From assembly GCA_902373515.1 (NCBI GenBank), contig CABKML010000022.1, positions 1-22,756 of the forward strand: a stretch of DNA of 22,756 nucleotides, written 5' to 3'. Position 1 is the stretch's first letter. Every line of letters begins with the position of its first letter. Shown here in pieces: positions 8,181 to 13,945 of this stretch. The stretch comes from an uncultured Eubacteriales bacterium (lineage in GTDB: Bacteria > Bacillota > Clostridia > Saccharofermentanales > Fastidiosipilaceae). The position numbers and the translations under genes were made by a program. The notes under the pieces were generated by a model. It ran no database searches, was not told the DNA's origin, and worked only from the letters and a program-made list of their open reading frames with translations.

Positions 8181-8633
8181 CTACCTCTTTCTGTTGGAAT
8201 TAACGGTAATTACTTGTATATAATTACCGGCTTTAGCTTGTTCACTCCACTCTATCTGCTCCAGACCCAAGCAAAAACTGCGTAACAGAACTTGACTCAG
8301 CAATAATTGTTTCGCCGACAATTCGGATAAGGGAGGTAATTCGCACATTATATCGCCGCTTGCTAAGCGATACTGTAATGTTGTAATCTCCGCCAAATCG
8401 TCCAATGACGTTATGCAGGTTGCTGCCAGTGTTGTAACTGCAGCGCATATTATGTCCTGCCCGTACTCAGCCTGATCCGCATGGCCGCTTATACTGAATG
8501 ATTTAATCAAAGTATCTGCAGCCGGCAAATAAGCTTTTCCGGCAGTAGCGAACAGGAAACTGATTTCCGCTACCTGCGTCGGCGTAATTTTGCTTTCAAA
8601 GATCGTTTGTAACTCAAGTTCAACTTGAATCAT
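8181..8633 (-). CDS. prp: Prp, cysteine protease that matures L27, with N-terminal insertion
   Basis: Homologue of the ribosomal-processing cysteine protease (YsxB/Prp), encoded between L21 and L27 as in Firmicutes generally. The catalytic pair is visible: His51 in SISGHA and Cys63 in DIICAAV, 12 residues apart as in S. aureus Prp (His22, Cys34). The protein has 150 residues against about 106 in S. aureus. About 29 extra residues lie before the catalytic His, and the C-terminus is longer. The first strand MIQVELEL still looks like the family start, so the extra segment (about 10-40) is an insertion rather than a misplaced start; there is no internal ATG before His51, only a TTG at codon 42 without a ribosome-binding site. 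The rplU stop lies 14 bases upstream. Confidence 0.87.
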   Translation of the reverse strand: MIQVELELQTIFESKITPTQVAEISFLFATAGKAYLPAADTLIKSFSISGHADQAEYGQDIICAAVTTLAATCITSLDDLAEITTLQYRLASGDIMCELPPLSELSAKQLLLSQVLLRSFCLGLEQIEWSEQAKAGNYIQVITVNSNRKR

Positions 8634-8647
8634 CTCATCACCGCAAC

Positions 8648-8953
8648 TTAAAGTGTGATGCTCTCGATATGCAGACGTGTGTAAGGTTGACGATGACCTT
8701 GTTTACGCTTACTTCTCTTCTTCGGGGTATAGCGCATAACATAAATCTTCTTGTTTCTACCTTGCTTAACTACTGAAGCAACAACCTTAGCGTTCTGTAA
8801 TTGATCCTGTAAATGTAAACCGTTCTCATCGGAAACAGCCAATACCGGTAATTCTACATTCTTGCCGGCTTCCGCTTCCAACTTCTCCACAAATACATCT
8901 TCACCTACAGCAACTTTATACTGTTTGCCACCTGTTGCAATAATTGCGTACAT
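8648..8953 (-). CDS. rplU: Ribosomal protein L21
   Basis: A 50S ribosomal protein of 101 residues. It starts with MYAIIATGGKQYKV, the family N-terminus, and has the basic RNA-binding segment YTPKKRSKRKQGHRQ followed by the usual end YTRLHIESI. An in-frame ATG 24 bases upstream (8977) exists, but AGGAGG sits directly before the 8953 ATG at ideal spacing, so 8953 is the start. First gene of the rplU-prp-rpmA cluster, behind a good promoter and a structured leader. Confidence 0.97.
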   Translation of the reverse strand: MYAIIATGGKQYKVAVGEDVFVEKLEAEAGKNVELPVLAVSDENGLHLQDQLQNAKVVASVVKQGRNKKIYVMRYTPKKRSKRKQGHRQPYTRLHIESITL

Positions 8954-9040
8954 GTTATTTCCTCCTGTCTTTTTCAACAGACTCGCTGCCTGAGGCTCTT
9001 AGTTCACTAAGTATTAGTTGCCTGTTACATGCGGTCAATC
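8954..9040 (-). promoter_or_regulatory. Structured 5' leader of rplU (L21-leader candidate)
   Basis: The leader can fold into a hairpin at 8993-9023. Its outer stem is AGGC/GCCT and its inner stem is CTTAG / CTAAG closed by a TGAA tetraloop (8998-9011). Firmicutes rplU operons carry a known L21 leader thought to bind L21 for autoregulation. The position and hairpin fit, but I did not match the family's consensus base by base. Confidence 0.5.
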
Positions 9041-9046
9041 TCTTGG

Positions 9047-9075
9047 ATGATAACATTTAATCGCGCCATTTGCAA
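9047..9075 (-). promoter_or_regulatory. Promoter of the rplU operon
   Basis: TTGCAA (9070-9075), a 17-base spacer and TATCAT (9047-9052) on the minus strand. The inverted repeat of the neighbouring mobile element begins only 10 bases beyond the -35, so the element lies just upstream of the promoter and leaves it intact. Confidence 0.75.
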
Positions 9076-9084
9076 GGGCTTTGC

Positions 9085-9112
9085 ATTAGTTCAAAAAGAA
9101 ACCGGATTTAAG
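9085..9112 (+). repeat. Left terminal inverted repeat
   Basis: Begins ATTAGTTCAA and ends CCGGATTTAAG. It pairs with 9501-9527 with about 21 of 28 positions matching when one gap is allowed. Confidence 0.7.
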
Positions 9113-9124
9113 ACTGCAAGAAAA

Positions 9125-9179
9125 AGCAGATTTCCGTTAAAATAAATAAAGAAGAAATATTTCAGATAGGAAATCTGCT
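9125..9179 (+). repeat. 11-bp perfect inverted repeat before the transposase fragment
   Basis: AGCAGATTTCC (9125-9135) and GGAAATCTGCT (9169-9179) are exact inverted copies 33 bases apart, ending two bases before the candidate start codon at 9182. In a read-through transcript the stem would hide the translation start. In some insertion sequences such hairpins limit transposase made from outside promoters. Confidence 0.65.
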
Positions 9180-9181
9180 AT

Positions 9182-9505
9182 ATGTTATTTTACACGGAAA
9201 TTTATCAAACTGCCGGTGTAATGCCGGAAAAAGATTTAGTTAATTTACGCAAAAAGGAAGTCGTAAAATTACGCTTGGAAAGCCTGAAATTCCGGAACGA
9301 ATACGGTTTAAGAGCGGCAATAGCACATGCGAATGTATCAAGATCAACTCTATATGCTTGGCGTAAGAGCTTCACAGTCGGCAAAAAAGAAAGTAAACAA
9401 AGGCCGTTCAGTTTAAAAAATTTAGATCCGCAAACTACCGGACCTAAGCACTGCAGAGGACGAAAATGGGAGTATGTGCTAGAATACCTTAAACGGATTT
9501 CTTAA
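9182..9505 (+). pseudogene. Transposase N-terminal fragment (HTH domain only)
   Basis: The 107-residue ORF contains a helix-turn-helix, NEYGLRAAIAHANVSRSTLYAWRKSF (about residues 39-64), where VSRSTLYAW is the recognition helix. It is followed by the linker typical of integrase-core transposases (SLKNLDPQTTGPKHCRGRKW). A full transposase of this kind is about 300-400 residues and carries a DDE domain after this point; here the ORF ends in the right terminal repeat. I therefore call it a deletion remnant. No good ribosome-binding site precedes the ATG at 9182; the ATG at 9221 is an alternative. As an HTH-only protein it could still bind the element's ends, but that is speculation. Confidence 0.65.
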
Positions 9506-9527
9506 GTCCGGAATGTATTGAACTAAT
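9501..9527 (-). repeat. Right terminal inverted repeat
   Basis: Read on the minus strand it begins ATTAGTTCAA and ends CCGGACTTAAG, matching 9085-9112. It overlaps the stop codon of the transposase fragment. Confidence 0.7.
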
Positions 9528-9718
9528 ACACCGATATTGCAAAAAAGTCTGAAGTCGCTTAGCATTAAGCCTTTTAACTATAACCCTCGCTAAGCCCTAG
9601 CCTTGCACAAAATGTACGAAAACGCTGCAACAGGCTGCAAGTACAGTAAAAATCAGCAAAACGTTATCTTGATTCAGTGCGATTTGCAAAGAAGAAGGAC
9701 CACTGATTCTGTATTATT
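9528..9718. other. Non-coding stretch between the IS derivative and the protease module
   Basis: No credible gene on either strand: possible frames are short and lack ribosome-binding sites. A GCTTAGC/GCTAAGC pair of 7-mers occurs near 9557-9596. The stretch is probably decayed mobile or duplicated DNA. Confidence 0.5.
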
Positions 9719-9728
9719 TCTAAAAAAC

Positions 9729-9770
9729 TCAGTCTCCGTTTTTATACCTCTGAGGATTGTTGTAACTCAT
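9729..9770 (-). pseudogene. Decayed second copy of the small-peptide ORF
   Basis: The ORF reads MSYNNPQRYKNGD and then stops at TGA where the intact copy at 11352-11438 has AAA; a second stop follows where the intact copy has GAG. It starts 16 bases after the stop of the membrane protein gene, with a weakened ribosome-binding site (AGAGGGTGG instead of AGGAGGTGA). It appears to be the start of a second, otherwise lost, cassette. Confidence 0.6.
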
Positions 9771-9789
9771 CAATACCACCCTCTAATCA
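9735..9789 (-). repeat. 55-bp direct repeat, copy A
   Basis: Matches 11403-11457 at 48 of 55 positions, from TGATTAG through the ribosome-binding site, the ATG and eleven further codons of the small ORF. The TGA stop of the upstream membrane protein gene is the first codon of the repeat. Confidence 0.85.
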
Positions 9790-10227
9790 GTTATTGCTGT
9801 TAAATGTTTTTCTTTTATTTTTGAATTTAATTATTACAAAGACCAAAAATTCAATTATTACAAAAACAAAAATTGATCCAATAATACAGCCTACCCATAT
9901 TAAAAAACCACGAGAACTACTTAATTCACATTTTGTTTTTGCACTCATATCTTTCGTAATCCTCAGCATAGATTGTTTTCGAAGATACTCACCTAAAAAC
10001 TCACCTAAAAACAATCCACAAACATTTCCTAAAGCCATTGAATATCCTAACTTCTTTTTAACCAAAGTCAGCAAAATTGCAATTAGCCCTAATCCAATGT
10101 AAAAAAACTTGTTATGCTCTATCCATTGAAATAAATAATGCGAATTAGTTAATATTCCCAAAAAAGCATATGCAAAAATCCAAGAAAATAACGGAATTAA
10201 AAAACTTGTTTTTTTATTTCTATTCAT
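9787..10227 (-). CDS. Four-helix membrane protein of unknown function
   Basis: A protein of 146 residues with four predicted membrane helices: about 8-28, 42-57, 62-82 (glycine-rich, containing GNVCGLFLGEFLGEYL) and 107-134. The C-terminal tail is basic. The third segment, with small residues and two glutamates (GEFLGEY), is the most distinctive part; I do not recognise the family. Its ATG directly abuts the TAA stop of the protease gene (TAAATG), which implies translational coupling and a joint role. In this context it could be an immunity, anchoring or export partner of the protease; that is inference. The gene is visibly more A+T-rich than the core genes around the island. Confidence 0.75.
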   Translation of the reverse strand: MNRNKKTSFLIPLFSWIFAYAFLGILTNSHYLFQWIEHNKFFYIGLGLIAILLTLVKKKLGYSMALGNVCGLFLGEFLGEYLRKQSMLRITKDMSAKTKCELSSSRGFLIWVGCIIGSIFVFVIIEFLVFVIIKFKNKRKTFNSNN

Positions 10228-11318
10228 TTAATTCACCCAATATTTCGTTGCTGAGATCCATACTGAACCGGAATTAACTTTATAAAAAATGTCAATAGTA
10301 TTATCCCAACCATTTACAATTCTCATATAATCACCACCACTATTATACTGTCTATATCCTACTGCGAGTATCCAATGCCAATTAAAAATACCATCAGCTA
10401 AAAGAACCCCTTGTATTTCATCGTTGTCTGCTGCCGATTTCATATTACTAAAATCATCTACAGAAGATGATGATAGAGAGTATCCTCTGTCTTTGAAATA
10501 TTGCTTTGTTCCCTCGGCAATCATCATAACCGGTCCGTTTCCTATAATTTTATGAACTGCTTTAAAAGTATCTATTTCGCTGTTGTTGATTTTTAAATTA
10601 TTATATCCTCTATTAGCATAATATAAGGCAATATTTGTAGCCGCTGTAGCACCACAATGCTTATCTGCCAAGTGCGATGTATCAGACATGGTTATCCAAC
10701 TTGTTGAAGATGCACTTGTAATTGTTTGAGATGAATATGTTCCTGATGGCATATCTCCCCAATCGATAAATCCATAGTCTCCATCTCCTCTAGTAGTTCT
10801 ATTACCTTTTATCATTTCCGATTTTTTTACGGTAATTTCGTCATGCAATTTTAAATCCGTTTCTAATAATTCCGGATAAAAATCATAAAGATTTTTTTCA
10901 CTTTTCAAACTTCTTTCAACATAATTGTTGGAGTAAATATCAACCGGGTTATTATAAATCACCTTCTGTTTATCATTAACAATTTTTTCAATATCTTTTT
11001 TGTCCCCTCGCCCATATTCGATCAACGACGGATTCAATTTGTTATTATTTACAACAGCATAACCTGTTGGATTGAAAGAAACATAAAAAGCTATTAAATT
11101 TTCATCACTATCAAATAAAGGAACTATTTTTTTACTTTTGATCCACTCGGTAAAATATCATCTTCAGGATTATCTGAATTCAATTTTATAGCAGCTGCAA
11201 AAGCTATATCAAATTCGTTCATATTTTTATCTAAATTAACATGATTATTGTCCTTAGCAAAAACACTAACGCTCATCATTAATATAAATGCCAAACCTAA
11301 CGATATAATTTTTTTCAT
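10228..11318 (-). pseudogene. Secreted papain-fold cysteine protease, split by a one-base frameshift
   Basis: Two frames make one protein of about 363 residues if one A is added in the A7 tract at 11127-11133. The first part (11124-11318, 64 residues) has a signal peptide, MKKIISLGLAFILMMSVSVFA. The join restores PLFDSDENLIAFYVSFNPTGYAVV, a propeptide-like segment such as precedes C10/C39-type peptidases. The catalytic part ends at 10228 and shows Cys222 in HCGATAATNIALYY, His315 in NWHWILAVGY and Asn336 in IVNGW, the order of a papain-like triad. The second frame has only a TTG (11037) without a ribosome-binding site, so it would not be made alone. Upstream GGGAGGG supports the ATG at 11318. 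All catalytic residues survive, so the lesion is recent, a sequencing error, or tolerated by slippage. The exact peptidase family is uncertain. Confidence 0.75.
11127..11133 (-). other. A7 homopolymer at the protease frameshift
   Basis: The minus strand reads GTAAAAAAATAG with seven A and an immediate stop. Eight A would read KKIVPLF and continue into the catalytic domain. A single-base slip in this tract therefore switches the protease on or off. Confidence 0.75.
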
Positions 11319-11340
11319 AATTAAAACCCTCCCTCTGTTT

Positions 11341-11354
11341 TAGTAATATTACTA
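11341..11354. promoter_or_regulatory. 14-bp perfect palindrome before the protease gene
   Basis: TAGTAATATTACTA is a perfect palindrome that covers the TAG stop of the 28-residue ORF and lies 22 bases before the protease ATG. It could be an operator or a short hairpin; nothing here shows which. Confidence 0.45.
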
Positions 11355-11438
11355 TAAGGCATTTTTAAGCTCATTTTTATTATGAAGCTCAAAAACTTTA
11401 TCGCCGTTTTTATACCTCTGAGGATTATTGTAGTTCAT
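11352..11438 (-). CDS. Small peptide ORF of 28 residues heading the protease module
   Basis: A perfect AGGAGGTGA lies seven bases before the ATG. The product begins MNYNNPQRYKNGDKVFEL and ends KNAL: polar, basic, without a signal peptide or membrane helix. The ORF begins 37 bases after the stop of the broken XRE regulator and ends 33 bases before the protease start, all on one strand. A decayed copy at 9729-9770 keeps ten codons almost unchanged (only Asn2 to Ser) with largely silent DNA changes, which argues that the peptide was once translated. I do not recognise it. It could be a leader peptide, a signalling peptide or a short structural remnant of a larger gene. Confidence 0.55.
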   Translation of the reverse strand: MNYNNPQRYKNGDKVFELHNKNELKNAL

Positions 11439-11457
11439 CAATATCACCTCCTAATCA
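11403..11457 (-). repeat. 55-bp direct repeat, copy B
   Basis: Counterpart of 9735-9789 with seven mismatches. This copy keeps the strong ribosome-binding site and an open frame. Confidence 0.85.
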
Positions 11458-11475
11458 AATAATACGGCCAAATAA

Positions 11476-11708
11476 TTAAGTTGTTTTTAAGCAGTTCTGA
11501 CACTTGTACGTTTCTTCTCCCTCCAAGTCAAAAACCTGATATATACAAACACCTAAAATATTTGCAATCTCACTTGCCACTTTTAATGACGGTGACTCAG
11601 ATTCTCCGTTTTTTCAATACCTACCCAAAGGTTTATATATTGCCTTGTTATATTCAATTCTTCAACTAATTCTTGCTGTGTTATTCTTTTATTCTATTTT
11701 TAATATTA
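11476..11708 (-). pseudogene. Broken XRE-family helix-turn-helix regulator
   Basis: One frame gives RITQQELVEELNITRQYINLW, the core of a Cro/CI-type HTH. Another frame gives SPSLKVASEIANILGV followed by VFDLEGEETYKCQNC, the usual C-terminal half of small XRE regulators. The frames would join (IEKNGESESPSL) if the A6 tract at 11609-11614 had one more A. The N-terminus is also damaged: KNRIK runs into RITQQ without the usual half dozen residues between them, and no start codon is usable. With at least two lesions it is probably a true pseudogene. It is the first gene behind the promoter at 11732-11760 and would have been the local regulator of the module. Confidence 0.65.
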
Positions 11709-11731
11709 TGGGAATCTCATTCTTTTAGTTA

Positions 11732-11760
11732 AGTATACCGCTTATGATAAAGTTTTGCAA
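11732..11760 (-). promoter_or_regulatory. Promoter of the XRE/peptide/protease module
   Basis: TTGCAA (11755-11760), a 17-base spacer and TATACT (11732-11737) on the minus strand, a good sigma-70 promoter. All downstream elements to 9729 lie on the same strand with no strong terminator between them. Confidence 0.65.
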
Positions 11761-11796
11761 GTATATATTTCATTTTTTGCTATTAATCTATGATAA

Positions 11797-11840
11797 TTTC
11801 ACCCCTGTAACTAACCAATTAAAATCCCCCCATGTAACGC
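11797..11840. mobile_element. Tandem GTTACA-type repeats, possible IS21-family end
   Basis: On the plus strand ACCCCTGTAAC (ending 11811) and CCCCATGTAAC (ending 11838) recur at a 27-base interval, separated by an AATTAAAATCC segment. Multiple terminal repeats of this kind mark the ends of some IS21-family elements. No istA/istB genes are present, so it would be an orphan end. The family call rests on remembered sequence style. Confidence 0.3.
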
Positions 11841-11919
11841 ACAATTGCGGGCAGGTTGAAACACTTACTTTTCCACTTTCGTTCCGGTTTCTGCCGATCA
11901 GCTGAGCGAGACAACATTT

Positions 11920-13251
11920 TCAGCAAGGAAAAATAATTGTAAAGCTTGTACCGACACCCGGTGTACTATCGAGTATAATTTCGGCAGAGTGCAATTCAAC
12001 GATATGTTTGACTATTGCCAGACCTAAGCCTGTACCGCCGGTTGCCTTGGAGCGGCTCTTATCCACACGATAAAAACGTTGGAAAATTTTGCCCTGTTCC
12101 GTTGCCGGAATACCTATGCCGTTATCTTTGACAAGCAACTTCTGTCTGCCGTTATCAGTGCCGACTTTTATCAACACATATCCGCCCGGTGAATTGTAGA
12201 AAATCGCATTAACAACTAAATTATCTACTAATTCTTTCAACATTTCCCGATTACCGTGCACAATACATTTTTCCAATTGCAAATTCAGCTTAATTTTATG
12301 TTGCTCGGCGTTAAGTTGCAGGGTATTCAGAGATTCCTCGACAATTTCCGCCAAGTCCACCTCGTTAAATAAAGGTTCACGCTCACTGCGATCTAATGCC
12401 GCCAAGCGAATAATATCGTTAATAAGTCTAAGGAGGCGAGCAGCACACTTTTGTATTTCATGATAAAAATGCATTTTTTGTTCCGGCGCGACCATGTTTG
12501 CCGCCAATAATTCAGCATATCCGGAAATAGCTGTCAGCGGCGTTTTTAATTCGTGCGAAACATTGGCCGTGAAATCCTGCCTGTCTTTGGCTGCTGCCAA
12601 TATTTCCATATGTTGAGTTCTGATAATATCACTGAACGGCGCTAATTCTTTGTAAGGAGCCTGAAAATCTTTATCAGTTATGTTCCGCGCCATGGCTTCA
12701 ATCGGTTTAATCAGCTGAGTTGTCAGCATATGTGATAAAGCGATGCAGACAAGCAGAATCAGCAACAAAATAAGTGCAATTATCGGTATGACCGAGATAA
12801 TAATTCTACCTACGCTTTCATATTCTGCGGCTAAACGTAAAATCGTGCCGTCAGATAAGCGCAAAGCATAATAAAAAGTGTCCTTATTTAACGTACTGGA
12901 ATATCGAACAGCTTGACCTTCCCCTGTTTTGTAGGCCGCTTTAACCTCTTGCCGATCAGCATGATTTCCGAGTCGGGCCGCTGCAAAATCATTGTCGAAT
13001 AATACGCTGCCGTCGGTACCTATCCAGGTTATGCGTAATGATTGGCACAAATCTTTAAGTTCATTACACCGTTCAACATGCTCAGGATCGGTAAATAAGT
13101 AACTGCTTTGCAAAAGTTGAGCATTCAGGCGCAAGTCCTTTTTCACTTGTACTTGCAGCAGACGATAATACACGCTGATCATAGCAATGACAGTAGCTGC
13201 AATTGCCAGAATAGCAATACCGATTAGCCGCAAATTGATTTTCTGTTTCAT
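11920..13251 (-). CDS. phoR: PhoR-type sensor histidine kinase
   Basis: A membrane sensor kinase of 443 residues that phosphorylates the adjacent PhoP regulator. Two helices (about 9-30 and 150-173) flank an extracytoplasmic sensor domain of about 120 residues, followed by a HAMP-like linker. The H-box SHELKTPLTAISGY has the phospho-accepting His233. The N-box NLVVNAIFYN, G1 DNGIGIP, F-box FQRFYRVD and G2 GGTGLGLAI are all intact. The start overlaps the end of phoP by four bases (ATGA), so the two are translationally coupled. It is the last gene of the pst-pho cluster; I see no clear terminator after it. The assignment as PhoR rests mainly on the neighbourhood. Confidence 0.93.
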   Translation of the reverse strand: MKQKINLRLIGIAILAIAATVIAMISVYYRLLQVQVKKDLRLNAQLLQSSYLFTDPEHVERCNELKDLCQSLRITWIGTDGSVLFDNDFAAARLGNHADRQEVKAAYKTGEGQAVRYSSTLNKDTFYYALRLSDGTILRLAAEYESVGRIIISVIPIIALILLLILLVCIALSHMLTTQLIKPIEAMARNITDKDFQAPYKELAPFSDIIRTQHMEILAAAKDRQDFTANVSHELKTPLTAISGYAELLAANMVAPEQKMHFYHEIQKCAARLLRLINDIIRLAALDRSEREPLFNEVDLAEIVEESLNTLQLNAEQHKIKLNLQLEKCIVHGNREMLKELVDNLVVNAIFYNSPGGYVLIKVGTDNGRQKLLVKDNGIGIPATEQGKIFQRFYRVDKSRSKATGGTGLGLAIVKHIVELHSAEIILDSTPGVGTSFTIIFPC

Positions 13252-13916
13252 TTGATAACATAGCCCACATTTCTAACTGTACAAATTCGGCCGCCGTAGC
13301 TGCCCAGCTTTTGTCGCAATGTTTTTATATGCATATCGAGAGTGCGTGAGTTCAACTCATGCGCAGTTCCCCAAACCTTATCCATCAAAGTATCGCGGCT
13401 TAAAACAATGCCTTTGTTAGCCAAAAGAAAATAGATCAATTCAAATTCTTTATAAGTCAAATCGATCAACTTGCCGGCGATCGCAAGTTCGCGTTTGGCA
13501 CTATTGACAGTCAAATCATCCAGCTGCAGTTCAACAGCCGACTTTTTCTGTGTCCGGCGTAACAAAGCCTTAACCCGAGCCAGTAATTCCAGGACTGAAA
13601 ACGGTTTTTTGATATAATCATCCGCCCCGTTTTCCATACCTTTGGCCAAATCAAGATCACTTGTTTTAGCTGTCACCATAATTACCGGCAAACTTGCTGT
13701 CGCTGCCTCTCTTCGCAGTTTTTTTAAGATAGCATCTCCCGGTTCATCAGGTAACATAATATCAAGTAGGCAAAGTTCCGGCTGTAATTTTTCCAGTTGA
13801 CGATAAAAATCAGTTGCACAGGCAAATTCCCGTACTTGGTGTCCGGCGTTCAACAGCGCAAATTTCTCAATCTCACGAATATTATCATCATCCTCTACGA
13901 TATAAATAAGCGCCAT
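13248..13916 (-). CDS. phoP: PhoP/PhoB-type response regulator
   Basis: An OmpR-family regulator of 222 residues. The receiver domain has the acidic pocket VEDDD (8-12), phospho-acceptor Asp52 in CLLDIMLP, the conserved Thr/Lys segments MVTAKT and DDYIKKPF, and a C-terminal winged helix (about 125-222) ending RTVRNVGYVIK. It presumably binds Pho-box repeats upstream of pstS. GAGGTG motifs precede the ATG. A TATAAT overlaps the phoU stop 30 bases upstream and might give some independent transcription, but no -35 is clear. phoB would be an equally valid name. Confidence 0.94.
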   Translation of the reverse strand: MALIYIVEDDDNIREIEKFALLNAGHQVREFACATDFYRQLEKLQPELCLLDIMLPDEPGDAILKKLRREAATASLPVIMVTAKTSDLDLAKGMENGADDYIKKPFSVLELLARVKALLRRTQKKSAVELQLDDLTVNSAKRELAIAGKLIDLTYKEFELIYFLLANKGIVLSRDTLMDKVWGTAHELNSRTLDMHIKTLRQKLGSYGGRICTVRNVGYVIK

Positions 13917-13945
13917 TTTTTCACCTCTTCACCTCTCTTGTTTTA

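Larger units (their letters stand above)
9085..9527 (+). mobile_element. Internally deleted insertion-sequence derivative with terminal inverted repeats
   Basis: The 443-bp element is bounded by imperfect inverted repeats of 27-28 bp that share the 10-mer ATTAGTTCAA at the outer end and CCGGA(T/C)TTAAG at the inner end. Inside is one ORF that encodes only the HTH part of a transposase and whose stop codon lies in the right repeat. No DDE catalytic domain is present, so it cannot move on its own. I see no clear target-site duplication. The IS family is not certain; the HTH part resembles IS481-like or other integrase-core transposases. Confidence 0.7.

Noticed and set aside
8954..8977. Upstream ATG as start of rplU
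   Set aside because: The AGGAGG ribosome-binding site lies downstream of it, just before the ATG at 8953, and L21 proteins start MYAII.
9528..9720. Possible transposase C-terminus on the minus strand (GLARVIVKRL-like stretch)
   Set aside because: Interrupted by stops and too short and weak to distinguish from chance.
9603..9803. 66-residue plus-strand ORF between the IS derivative and the membrane protein
   Set aside because: No ribosome-binding site, no family resemblance, and it runs antisense through the 55-bp repeat.
11481..11669. 62-residue plus-strand ORF
   Set aside because: Antisense to the XRE pseudogene, whose HTH sequence is clear on the other strand.
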